From Cinnamomum chago (taxonomy: Eukaryota; Streptophyta; Magnoliopsida; Laurales; Lauraceae), in contig CP142451.1 in NCBI GenBank assembly GCA_038049695.1, positions 6,136,001 to 6,200,000 on the forward strand: a stretch of DNA of 64,000 nucleotides. The letters are read 5' to 3'. Position numbers and translations under genes: made by a program. The notes beneath the pieces are model-generated. The model did not search any database, was not told the DNA's origin, and worked only from the letters and a program-made list of their open reading frames with translations. Of the stretch, positions 24,336 to 35,639 are shown in pieces (position 1 is the stretch's first letter; every line of letters starts with the position of its first letter).

Positions 24336-25351
24336 CGGAACATGTAGGATAATAATAGAGTGTGAAACAATAAAAGGCTGGTCTTGCATTGTAAATCATA
24401 TGATTCTCTTACTTCTATTCTTTCGATCCGAACTTTTATAATATTACCAAATAAGTTCTGTACAACGCATTCTCAACAGAGTAATTTAATATAATATTGA
24501 AGAAGTTCGATAGAATATAGTCTCAACACAACCGATCTCAGCATAACTTGATTTAAGTACAAAATTGAGAACAACACAAGAACGATGCCAAATGAGCCCT
24601 CTCGGGCCTGGTTATTTACCATGAGATAGAGTAAAAGATGAGTTAAGAGGGACATAAAGTTTTACCCATTAATGTTTGGATGGAAGAAATATAAAAGTAC
24701 AATAGTCACGGCGTGACATAAGTTTCATCACTAGTGTGGCATAGTCACTTGGGAGAGCTAATTTCTCATTTAATTTATATTTAAAACATATAAAATAATT
24801 TAAATGTTCATAAAGTTATATGTACATGTTAATAACCTGTATTCATGATAAGTAATCTAAATTAATAACTTTATATATTAAAAAATATTAAAGTAGGAAG
24901 AAAACAAACAAGAAAAGGTCAATAACCATCCTTACTACATATTTTCTGTCTTCACATATGCCTTAAATTGCTTGAATTTGACTCGGCAATCCGTTAGAGA
25001 TACTAACAGAACGTGACCCTATACGACTGTCCGCATAATTCGTATGTGCAATTTACCCTATTTTTTAAACCTCTTAGCACAACTATGGTCAAGTTTACCC
25101 TTCACATACATCAATCCTATGTGAATTTTGACAAGCCCAATTTATCACCATGAGATTGAAATCCAAAAAATTTTATCTTCCAAAAACCATTAAGCTCTTG
25201 AGGTTTATTAATCAAGGGGTCGATGACTTAATGGGATAGATATTTGGTACACCCCTATGTCTCATTGAGATCTTTCTATCCCTTCCTTCTCATAATTTGC
25301 ATGACATCCTGCGTGCCCTACTGACGAGTTTTCACATTATGTGCGTTCAAT
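24336..25351. other. No gene seen
   Basis: AT-rich intergenic DNA between the tandem array and the next SINE. Only one short open frame (24473-24655) occurs, without recognisable features. Confidence 0.45.
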
Positions 25352-25365
25352 TCTCACCAAAAAAC

Positions 25366-25595
25366 CTTAAGGGGTTCGCTAAGTAGTCAGGATCACGGTT
25401 CCTCCCTTTTCTAGAGCTAGAAGTTTTGGTATCGACTATTGGTTCCCTCTTCTTTAGGAACCGAAGATTGAGTCCGTTAGTGCTACCACCTTGGAGCCAC
25501 ATGGGTGTTTACCTGACTTCCCTCTGAGCCCGGAGATACTAGTTTAGCCCAAAAGGTTGGGAACCCTCCGATAGAAAAAAAAAAAAAAAAAAAGG
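25366..25595 (+). mobile_element. Au-like SINE with poly-A tail and target duplication
   Basis: Starts AAGGGGTTCGCTAAGTAGTC and ends GGTTGGGAACCCTCCGATAG plus about 19 A. The flanking TCTCACCAAAA occurs before (25352 onward) and after (25596 onward) the element. The 3' half matches the other SINEs in this window; the tRNA-like head is diverged. Confidence 0.8.
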
Positions 25596-26186
25596 TCTCA
25601 CCAAAATAACTAGGATATATAATGTATGGGTGGTTGTACCTTAATTGGTCGTTTGAATACCTATTTTTAACTTGTTCTAATGCTTAAAATAATATATAGT
25701 TATTGTTGGACTGTTGTCAAGGTCGCCAACCATGGCCTGGCCAACCCCCTTTTTTTTATAATTATCATGCACCCTTATTATAGTCCCTTCATGTTCCCAT
25801 GTTTCCTTATCATATTATAAAATCCCTTTTTAAATTCCTGTGGTTGTCAAGCTTCCCATGTTTCCTTCTATTTGTTTGTCATGGGCTATGACTTACGAGG
25901 TGACAGTTATAAGATCATAGAGAGCTTCAATGCACAAAGTTAATTGAATTTATACCAAAAAACAGTGTCATATTTTCTTATGATAAAAAAAGTATCCCTC
26001 TACCACAGGTATTTTTTACAAAGATACCACTTTTTATCTTCCATTTGCAAAGTCACCTATCAAAAAAAATCAGATGGAAGGCTTGTGGAGCCCTCTGGGA
26101 TTCTGCTCCCTTCCCCTCTCCTCTGTGTTTCTATTGGATTAGTAATGGCCCATATTTCTCACTTGCCCAAGTTGTTTAGACCCTTA

Positions 26187-26558
26187 TAGGGTTTTAAACG
26201 GGTCGGTTCCAATCGGGACCATGGTGGACCCCGAATTGGAACCATTAAGGAGAAGGTGGAACCGGATTCGGATCTAGAACCGTTTAGGAACCGGTTTCTT
26301 GGCTCCGGAACTAGAACCATATATGGGACGAGTCTGGTCCGGGTGTAGATAGATAATGATATTTTAAAAAATGATTTTTAGGAGAAATTTTTGAAGATTA
26401 AGGTAATATGTCGAGTCTCGTGTCCACGGGTCCGAACTAAGGTGGAACCAGACCTGGACCCATTTACTTATTGAGGCCTAAATAAAGACCTAGACCCGAT
26501 TTTTAACGGGTCGGAACCTCCGAATAATCGAAAAATCGAGGACCCATTTACTTCCCTA
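26187..26558. mobile_element. hAT-like MITE, copy 2, with 8-bp target duplication
   Basis: Ends are TAGGGTTTTAAACGGGTC and, complemented, TAGGGAAGTAAATGGGTC. Flanks GACCCTTA (26179-26186) and GACCCTTC (26559-26566) agree at 7 of 8 bases, the duplication size made by hAT transposases. The interior aligns with the element at 22408-22756. Confidence 0.75.
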
Positions 26559-26566
26559 GACCCTTC

Positions 26567-27417
26567 CAACTTATTTATCAATTAGGATTTGGATAGATTA
26601 GAAACCCTCACAGTACACTCTCAATAGGATGTTTTTTTTTTTTTTTTTTTTTTTCACATTAATGGTCATCCAAGGGCTAATGACTGTCATGCTTTGTATA
26701 GTTCATATAATATTATGTAAAGGCTGTATTTTACTTTTATGATGTGATTACTGTGAGGATGAGAGATTATTGGGGTTTTGTTTAAGCACTTCTCTGCAGG
26801 CATTATTGGGCCACACTCGGGCCTCCGATAACCACTATCGGGCTCGGATCCAGAATCCAGAGGCTAGGATGGACTCAAACTGGTACTTATGCCCTCCAAT
26901 CCTTATTAGGCCTGAGCTATGCCCATGAGTGTCCAACCCATTCATAGCCCTATTGTGGGCTAAGGAAAATCATTGGACTCTTTCAACCCTAACACTTGAT
27001 TTAAAAGAGGATAATTTAAATCACTCAACACAGTAGGAGGATCTTCCAACAAAAACATGGAAAGGACAATCTCATATTAGTCATATACTTGGCCTTCATA
27101 CAACCATATATAACTAATTTGTAACATAACCAACAAGGGCAACTGTTAAAGCATAAGAATATAGCAACTGACCCATGAGGGATATAAAGCACAAGATGTA
27201 AAGTTCATGGGCTTGTTTTTGGGCGTAGAAAAATTGGAGCTAACCCCTTTCCACTGAGGCCCCCGGAATACTTCATGATGTGTTGCACTACCAAGCCCCT
27301 TCTGATGATTGAAGGTTGGTTTCAAAGGTTGGAATATATGGGTTTCAAATCTTGGGCCTGAATGCAGACACTCAAGAACACAAGTATTGATGTTGTGCAT
27401 GTACAAAGACCACAACA
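26567..27417. other. P450 3' flank; no other gene seen
   Basis: Contains a T-run near 26632-26654. The minus-strand open frame at 27146-27418 follows directly after the P450 stop and is most likely 3' untranslated sequence. Confidence 0.45.
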
Positions 27418-28512
27418 CTACCCCTTAAATTGATAGTCCTTATTTATGGTTGGAACAAGAACAAGAGGGGCCCTTTTCCTAGTGGCTAGCCCAAAGATCT
27501 CGCCCAAGTCCACATCATCAGCACTGATCCCATGTGGCAATGCCCAATCAAAATGAAACAAAAGCCTAGCCAATGAAAGCTCTATGGTTGCCAATCCAAA
27601 AGTGTAGCCAGGGCAACCCCTCCTCCCTCCCCCAAATGGAAGTAGCTCAAAATCTTGACCCTTAATGTCGATGTCCGAGCCGACGAACCTCTCAGGGTTA
27701 TACTGTAGAGGCTTATCCCAAGTCTCCGGGTCCCTCCCAATGGCATATGTATTGATGAGGACCCGAGTCTTGGCGGGGATCTCATAGATGTCAAGAACGC
27801 ATTTCTCTAGGGATTCTCTAGGGACAAGGAGTGGTACCGGTGGGTGTAAGCGAAGGGTCTCCTTTATCACGGCCCTCATGTAGGGGAGGTGCATGAGGTC
27901 GTCCTCCTCCACTTTGCCCTTGGCTCCAGCAATCATTCTAACTTCGTCTTGTGCTTTCTCCATCACTCTCGGATGTCTTGCTAGCTCTGTCATTGCCCAT
28001 TCAAGGGTGGCTGAGGTTGTATCAGTCCCTGCGACGAACATGTCCTGTAACAATGATGGAATTCAGTCCAATTTTCGAATTTTTAAGCATGGATGTAGCT
28101 AAAAGATCCTTAGCCTTATTCTATCAATCTAATATTAGAATATTGAAAAACGATGCAATGTAAAACAAATAAAACATACCTAAAGTTAGTTTAAAAGGGT
28201 CAAACTGCCAATTTGTAAGTGTTTTGGCGTATTTTCAAATTTTAGCCTTTCATGTCCTGTGAGTTTAGCAGGCGCTACCCAAAGGATTAGTCCAACTGGA
28301 TCAAAGACTTCAAGGATACTCATGTCATAAAATATAAAACTCTTTTATTTCAAATAATTAAAAATAATCTTAAACATAGAAATTGACCTTGGAAATTAAA
28401 AGAGTATCCTAAGCAATCGCAATAGCTGAATTAACTGATATTCTTGATATAACGTATGCTATCAATTGTACAATCATATTCATTTGATAGAATTCTTTTA
28501 TCTTTAAATGAA

Positions 28513-28550
<38 letters not shown>

Positions 28551-31500
28551 GTTTTTAGTAAGAAGGGCCGGAAAAAGTCTCTATATTTGATGTTTTAATA
28601 GTTACACCTTACAAGGTTGACTCCACTAGTGCTATCCACCTTGGGGCTACATGGGTGTTTATACAACTTCCCTCTGGGCCCGGAGGAATTAGTCCAATCC
28701 AAAGGGTTGGGAACCATCGATAGCTAAAAAAAAAATAGTTACACGTTACAAAAAGTAACTATACTCTCTAATTTTCTTTTGACTTATTTATCACTAAGAA
28801 AAAGTTAAATTTGACAAAAATGCCCCCTTCTCCTAATTACAAATGCTCCTTTTTGGGCTTTCATCCAGGAATCAACTTTGATCAACCCTATCCATTCACA
28901 TAGACGGAGACCATTGATTGCAATTAATCTCATTTCAAACTATTTCAGACGTTATTCACCATTAGATTTCATATCACATGAAATTTATACAATGTATAGC
29001 CATTAAACTTTGAGTACCTAAAATTAAGGTCTATGATAATTTGATTCCTTGATACTAAACATTTTCCTAATTTACATCTCAGTCTTTCCATTGTACCCCT
29101 GGTCATTATGCATCTAGGTTGGCACAACCTTACTTGGTTTGAATTAGTGGATCAAAAATGTAATTTTGTCATTTTGTCTATAAAAACTAACAATCATGAG
29201 ATATTAGTAAAGATACAAAGTAATGGTGCCTTCTTATAAAACCCTCTCAGAAGTCCTATCAAAACTAAAGAAATTCTATAAACCAGTTTCCCTCCCATGA
29301 CCCGTCAACATCTGAATAGATGGAGTTTTTTCTAATAGCAGAAAACCTTGTTAGTGGAGAAATACCTCACACTCACGGAAACACATCCGAGGTGGCTCTC
29401 TTGTCTCCTTACCAGATGGTGGGTCCCACACCTAAGACCCGTTTGGGTCAGTACATTGAAAAAACAAACATACACTGTTTAGGGACTTGGAAAAAGGACT
29501 TGACAAGAACTGCTTTTTTCCTCTTCAACTTGCAGACAAATACAGGCAGAGAAGCTTTCTTGTTTGCAACGTAACAAATAGCCTTGAGATAAGGAAGACC
29601 GAATATCTTCACCCTTAGAAAAGGTCGACTAGAGCGTGCATTTATCACCCCCTTTTCTAAAAGATGCCCACCATGATTGTAGGCTAAATACTCAATATGA
29701 AAAGTTGTGAATCTCTATTGTTAATAGATCATTTCAGGTTTACATAGAGATTTTTAAGTGAAAAACTAAAGGTTAAATTCTGATTCAACAGATTCACAAA
29801 GAAAAATAATAAAACTACGGCACAGTTGTTTACATTTTTCTACTCAATTGCCCTCATTGACGATATCATCAATCCTGCAACTAATCTTATCCATTTTTTT
29901 TTAATTTTTTTTTCCTCTTGCAACTTCTCAGACCGAAACCAAACACCCATCCACTTCTCTAACCATCCACCTATCTACCCGAATCACCATACCCTGATTT
30001 AACTAAACTTTCCTTCTTCGTTTTCTACTTTCGCACAGAGAGATTTCAAACCTAATTTGATGATATTCAATTAGACAGTAGAGTGACAATTGAATGGGTC
30101 TTTGAGGCTCAAGTTGGTTAAACGCTTGGCTCAAGCCTTGATGCAACCCTCATGAGGTGGACTCACAGTGGGGGCCCACATGGAGTGGTCTTTACAGGAT
30201 AGGCTTATACCTTCTTTGTTTGTAGTAAATGTTTTAGGGAAATTTTGCTAGGACTTCAAAAGTAAGTGGAGATTAGCTGTCCATAGATTAATAAAGCCCC
30301 TTCCTTGATTGACCCAAAAACAATTTCAATGAGATCATCACAATCATTAATTATGAGTTAAAGTTTAATAATTGGGAGATTTTCAAATAAGGCCTTAGGT
30401 TTTTGCCTTATTTCAAAAAAGGACACAAGTTTTAACACTTTTCAAATTAGTCCATATGTTTTCCATAAAGTTTTCAATTAAGGACATTCATCAATTTAAG
30501 GGTATTTTCCGGCAACTTTTTTCTTCAATTTTTTTAAACGACAGAAATTTTCTTGAAAAATTAGGTATTTCGGCAAAATATAGTGGCTGTCAGAATCATG
30601 TCATGACTTTAAATGAAGGTACTCTGGTATTTTTAAAAAATTAAGAGAAAATGCCATAAAAAATACCTTTAAATGACCAAATATCCTTAATTGAAAACTT
30701 CATGGAAAACTCAGTGACTAATTTGAAAAGTTTTAAAATTTGTATTATTTTTTGAAGTAAGGCAAAAACTTAAAGACTTATTTGAAAATTTCCTTTAATA
30801 ATTTCTCGGGTCATAGCTTTTGAAAATTTAATCCACGATTAGTATTAAATTAAAATGAGTGTCAACGCACTGGGGTTACTGGATGTGAGGGAGTTGGATT
30901 GATGAATGTCAATACACCGGCAATTGTTACATTCATTAGGTCAAGCTCAAAAAAGGTAAGAGCAAGCTTAGATGACTAGCTTGAGCTGGACCCTGGCTAA
31001 CCATAGTCTTAACTGGATTCATTTACAACCCAACAAAACAACACATGCTTTTTGTTTTTTCTTCGCCGACAACTAAACGTGCAGAACCACTCAACCCATT
31101 GAGAAGTTTGAAATCAGGGAGTCATGGCCCACCTCAGACTAGTGATTAGTCCCCTTGCCACTATGGGTACAATGAAATGCAATAAATGAAAGATCTATAC
31201 ATGATGACAAATGAACGGCTAGGAATCATCACCTTCAATCAGGCAACCATTGCATAAATATATGTGATGTTTAAAAAAAAAAACTGCAAAATCTATCATT
31301 TGGGAAATTCCAAAACAGTATAAAACATTTATTTACTTTAAAAAAAAGTACATAAAATTTTAAATATTTTTAAAAAGTACAAAAAATTTCCACATTTATT
31401 TAAATCAAATCCCGACTATAAGAAAAATATGAGAAATGACAAAGTACCCTTATTCTCTCTATAATAAATCATTTAAGAGAAACAACCTCGTGGGGCCCTC

Positions 31501-32816
31501 TTCAATTATCTTTATAAATAAATGGTTAAAAAAAAGATTTATATAGATCCCAAATGACTAGAAAAATTAACTTAATTAAGTAGTTATGATCATTAAAAAG
31601 AAACTTAGGCGAAGTCTAAGATCAATTAATGACATTTTGCTAGGTTACTAGACTACCCTACCAATCCACATTTGATCAGTGTGACCCATAAAGTAAATTT
31701 CGGTTGGTTTTCGAGACAAGAAAATGTTAAAAAAGATTTTAAAAAATAATTGTCCTAATGTTATTTTTATCATTTCCAAATTTTTCGTGCATTCGATTCG
31801 ATGGAAAGAAATATGAAAAGCTTTTATACTTTTTTTTTTTTTTACTTTCCCTATATCATTTATATTTCAATCTACAAAATCTCGAAATAAAATGAGATAT
31901 CGCGAGAAATTACCAGAACTAGGGCCTTGAGATTATCATCTGTGATGGGCACCTCCAGATCTCCGCTTTTCTGGACCCGAAGAAGAACATCCACGAAATC
32001 GTCCCGGCCCGAAACATCATCTGACCCGGCCCGACCCGACAAATGCTCCCCGATGATCTCATCGCATACAGTTCTAAGATCTTTCAGATTCCTCTCCAAT
32101 CTCCCTTTCAAACCAGTCAACCCGTTTACCCACTCCAGACCCGGGAAGAAATCCGCCACACTGAAACCCGCTAACAACGCCTGTGTCTCGGTCAAAATCT
32201 CATTCAACCGATTCTTATCGCTTCCATCCGAAAACCGCCTCCCAAACGCGACCCGGCACAGGATATCGTTCGCCAGCCCAAAAAACCGCTCGCTCATGTC
32301 GGTCTCTGACGCCGACAAGGCCGAGGCCGATACGGAGCAGAGGAGGCGGGTCACCTCCTCGTCGCGGACGAGTCGGAACGAGTTGACTCGCTTGGGGCTG
32401 AGCAACTCGGTGACGCAGATTTTGCGGACCTGGCGCCAGTAGGGGCCGTAGGGGGAGAAGGTGACGTCGGAGCAGCCGAAGGAGAGGTACTGGGCGGCGA
32501 GGATTTGGGGGCGGCTGGCGAAGGAGTGGTCGTGGGTTTTGAGGATATCGCGGGCGAGTCGAGGGGAGGAGACGACGAGGGTGGGGACTCGGCCGAGTTG
32601 GAGGTGGATGATGGGGCCGAGTTGGCGGGCGAGTTGGGAGAGGGAGTGGTGGGGCATGTCGGAGAGGAGGTGGAGGTGGCCGATGATGGGGAGCTTGGGT
32701 GGGGAGGGGGGCAGTTTGTGTCGTGTCGGGCTTCGGAGAACGTAACGGAGGAGGAGGAGGAGGAGGAGTGGTACCAACAGGGAGATGAGGACAGGGAGAG
32801 AGAGGAGATTTTCCAT
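27418..32816 (-). CDS. Cytochrome P450, CYP71 clan, ER-anchored monooxygenase
   Basis: Two exons, 32816-31914 and 28044-27418, join in phase 0 (CTG|GTAATT ... TTACAG|GACATG) to give 509 residues, the usual CYP71 length. The N-terminus is a Leu-rich membrane anchor (residues 5-24) followed by the proline hinge PPSPPKLPIIGHLHLL. Exon 2 has the I-helix AGTDTT at about 306-311, ExxR (KETLR, 362-366), PERF at 418-421 and the heme loop PFGGGRRGCPG with Cys near 445. All catalytic landmarks are intact. CYP71 enzymes oxidise diverse specialised metabolites using NADPH-P450 reductase; the substrate cannot be predicted. The intron position before the I-helix is the conserved one for A-type P450s. I start at 32816 because the upstream in-frame Met (32891) adds a non-hydrophobic leader. 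The 3869-bp intron is large and transposon-filled. Confidence 0.93.
28513..28546. repeat. CT microsatellite in the P450 intron
   Basis: About 17 CT units within the intron, close to a truncated SINE. Length is probably polymorphic. Confidence 0.85.
28615..28736 (+). mobile_element. 5'-truncated Au-like SINE in the P450 intron
   Basis: Only the 3' half is present (CCACCTTGGGGCTACATGGG to GGGTTGGGAACCATCGATAG plus A-run). It is flanked by TAGTTACACCTTACAA and TAGTTACACGTTACAA, one mismatch apart, so truncation happened on insertion. It is antisense to the P450 transcript. Confidence 0.85.
30374..30793. mobile_element. Mutator-like MITE (foldback) in the P450 intron
   Basis: Long imperfect inverted arms (about 30374-30515 and 30650-30793) share TTTTCAAATAAG, TTTTTGCCTTA, TTTTCAAATTAGTC and GTTTTCAATTAAGGA. 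TTTAATAATT stands immediately on both sides (30364-30373 and 30794-30803). A 9-10 bp duplication with long terminal inverted repeats points to the Mutator superfamily. It has no coding content. Confidence 0.8.
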
Positions 32817-33013
32817 TGAAGGGGTTAGTTTTTTTTGTGGGGTTGATGAGAGAGAGCTTGGAAGATTGAAGTGGGGGAAGAAGAGTTCCAACTTCCAACA
32901 GTGCTGTTTGTTTGGATGATTGAACTGAGAAAGAATAGCTCCAACGGTATAAATGGGAGTTTTGTTTGTTTATTAGGAGGACTTTACAGTCTGACTGTAA
33001 TATGTTTATCTTC

Positions 33014-33019
33014 TTTATA
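33014..33019 (-). promoter_or_regulatory. Possible TATA box of the P450 gene
   Basis: The minus strand reads CTATAAAGA here, about 200 bp before the ATG, which would leave a leader of roughly 165 bases. A weaker TATA-like stretch (ATTTATA on the minus strand) lies near 32950. Confidence 0.35.
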
Positions 33020-33057
33020 GATAGAGAGAACTAAAAAAAAAAAAAAAATTCCTAGAT

Positions 33058-33926
33058 GGGCAGTTTACGAAAAAAAGGTAATTAGTCCATATTGCACGGA
33101 AATGGTTTTTTGTCATCACTTTTACATTTTATTAAAGATTTAAACTTGTGACGACGTCGTCACTTAATTTTATATTTAAACGCGTGACAACGTCGTCGTC
33201 ACTTAATCGTTGAAACCCCATTTTTCCCTTCTTCCTCCAATCGTTTTCCATTTTTCTCTAACGGTTTTCTTTTCTCCTTTCTTAGACTAGTGCTTTCTCT
33301 CAAACCCATGGCTTTAGTCACATTTGAATGGGATATAAGAGTATGATGGGTTCTAAATTTGCAGAAGCTGGATGGGCTCTGGTATCTAGTGTGTTGGGGA
33401 ATATAAGCGCAGGGTGGGAGTAAGGAGGGGCACCTTATCATAGGGAGATCGGGTGGATGCCACATGCATAATTTCTCTTATGACATATTCTTGATAAAAA
33501 AAAAACAGAAAACAGAAGACAGCCAGTTTTTGCTTGTTTTTCTCTCATATTATCATTTGTCAATTATAATCCATTCTTCCTCTTCATATTTATTGCATCT
33601 GCTTTTGCACTTCCTCATTCATTGATAGACATTTAAGACATTTGAATGTGACTCACTGTTTTATTTCTTCCCTTTTATTAGTCTAATAAAGGAGGAAAGT
33701 GAGAAAGTAAACCGCCAGAGAAAGGGAAAAACAATGGGAGGAAGAAGGTGAAAATGGAAAAAATGGGATTTCAAGCGATTAAGCGACAACGTTGTCACAC
33801 ATTTAAATGGGATATTAAGCGACGACGACGTCACACATTTAAATCTTTAAAAAAAAATGGAAGTGGTCACAAGGAACTACTTCTGTGCAATATTGACTAG
33901 TTGCCTGTTTTTTGGTTGGTAGTCAT
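33058..33926. mobile_element. Foldback element with long terminal inverted repeats next to the P450 promoter
   Basis: The left arm (about 33058-33235) and the complement of the right arm (about 33740-33926) share AGTC(C/A)ATATTGCAC, TTAAAGATTTAAA, GTGACG-type blocks and CTTAATCG. The interior has no transposase. Arm ends are diverged and I could not settle a target duplication; size and arm length fit a Mutator-like or foldback element. The left edge is about 40 bp upstream of the possible P450 TATA box. Confidence 0.65.
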
Positions 33927-33929
33927 CTA

Positions 33930-34650
33930 GAGTCTTTTTTTTGGTAGTTTTCTCTTATTGATAATATGAGTGGTTCATCTTCTTTATTGATATAATAAGC
34001 CCTAGCATGTTAATTTCATATCTTAAATCTTTACAGAGTAAGTCTCAATAGGAAGGAGGGAGGCTAGCTGCTTGAGCCCCACAACTCTACTCTTCCAATA
34101 GAACTCAACTACATCACAAGATTTTGGCAAATTTCTACGCAGCAAAACCACGCAATTTACATGTTACTTAATAATTGAGTACAGTTTATTGAGTTTAACA
34201 CTTATAAATGACTGCATTTTACAAAAGATTATGATATTTTAACTTATTTTAGTAGATGTGTGTAAATCTATTTAATTTAAAAAAAAATCTATACACTTTC
34301 AGATAACACATCCATACAATATTTATGACTTGAAGGTGTCCGAGATATTGCTTTATATTATTTACTAATGCTATATATAATCTAGCAGTTTAAAATATTA
34401 TGATTTTTGGTTATTTTTTCAAACTCTTTAGGTTAAAAAGAATTTGCTATCTGACGACTATGATGCCTTGTTATATTGCTTTTTGGGGACTACCCCAAAG
34501 ATGACTATCGCTGTGATTTTGAACCATGCTATGTATCAAAATTCAAAATACGAGTCAGGGTCCTATTTACACATTCCCCTCGTATCATTTTACCTCCACT
34601 TTTAGGAATTCTTCAATGGAGTTCATTTGATGTCTAATTTCTATTTATTT
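33930..34650. other. No gene seen
   Basis: AT-rich intergenic DNA between the foldback element and the next SINE, with no open frame of note. Confidence 0.45.
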
Positions 34651-34653
34651 AGC

Positions 34654-34870
34654 TCCAAGGGGTTGGCTGAGTGCTCAGGACTATGATTCCTTCCTCTTCT
34701 GAAACTAAAGGTTTTGGTATTGACTCCCGATTCCCCCTTCTTTAGGAACCAAATGTTAAATCCACTTGTGTTACCAACTAAGGACTATAGGAATTTTACC
34801 CAACTTCTCTTTGGGACCGGTGAGAATAGCCTAACTCAAATGATTGAAAACCCTCCATTAAAAAAAAATT
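34654..34870 (+). mobile_element. Au-like SINE, older copy
   Basis: Begins CTCCAAGGGGTTGGCTGAGT and ends ATTGAAAACCCTCCATTAAA with an A-run. It aligns along its length with the copy at 25366-25595 but is more diverged, and its target duplication is no longer clear. Confidence 0.7.
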
Positions 34871-34879
34871 ATGTATTTA

Positions 34880-34880
<1 letters not shown>

Positions 34881-34920
<40 letters not shown>

Positions 34921-34921
34921 G
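34881..34921. repeat. ATT trinucleotide microsatellite
   Basis: About 13 TTA units directly after the SINE tail. It may have grown from the A-rich tail or its target. Confidence 0.9.
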
Positions 34922-35071
34922 AAATAGAAGGCTATTAAGAGATACAATGAAATTATTGCAACTTTTCAAAAACAGCATCACTTTTGATAAGGCCAAGGCC
35001 TGACTCTTCTGCGCAGAGGGGTTGGTATCTGTCTCTTCTCTGCATTTTGCACATGGAGAATGCACGCATAT

Positions 35072-35638
35072 TAGGGCCAAACAGAATCGGACCGCAGATT
35101 GGATCGAACCATAAAACCGGACCGGACCGGACTGGATTTGTGGTCTTTACAGCACAAATCCGGTCCGGTCCGGTCCGGACCGGATTTGAAAAATTGGTTA
35201 TATCCGGTCCGGACCTTTTAAAAACCGGTTTGGACCGGACCGGACCGGATTAATAATAAATATATTATTTTTTAATACAAAACTTTAAGTATATAAAATT
35301 CCTAAATCATTTGCAACTAATTTGTTATCTTAAGTCCCATATACAATCAAATTACTCCATTTTTACGTTAACTTTACAATTCAATAACCATATTGGAAAT
35401 AATGTTAACGTAGAAAACTAGACATATTTAGGTGTAATTTAGATGTGAGCTGAAAATGAAAAAATAAGATAAAAGCTTAGAAAAAAAAACAAATGAAACT
35501 GGTCTGGACCACTTAAGTTGTCCAGACTGGACCGTTTTAGACCCGTCCGATCTTTTTATTTAAGTCAAATCGAAAATTCGATCGGACCGAATTCCGATTA
35601 AAAAATCAGACCGAAAATCCGATTGTACAGCCCTAAAT
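35072..35638. mobile_element. hAT-like non-coding element rich in CCGGACCGG motifs
   Basis: Left end TAGGGCCAAACAGAATCGGA; the complement of the right end reads TAGGGCTGTACAATCGGA. ACGCATAT precedes the left end and TCGCATAT follows the right end region, a likely 8-bp duplication with one mismatch, though three extra bases separate TIR and duplication on the right. CCGGACCGGACCGG and its complement alternate at about 35115-35250 and can form hairpins. Short open frames across it are not genes. Confidence 0.6.
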
Positions 35639-35639
35639 T

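Noticed and set aside
32817-32891. Longer P450 N-terminus from the Met at 32891
   Set aside because: The added 25 residues are polar and precede the membrane anchor; family members start at the Met right before it.
32215-32898. Pro-rich 227-residue frame overlapping P450 exon 1
   Set aside because: Off-frame reading of GC-rich P450 coding sequence; its proline richness comes from codon composition.
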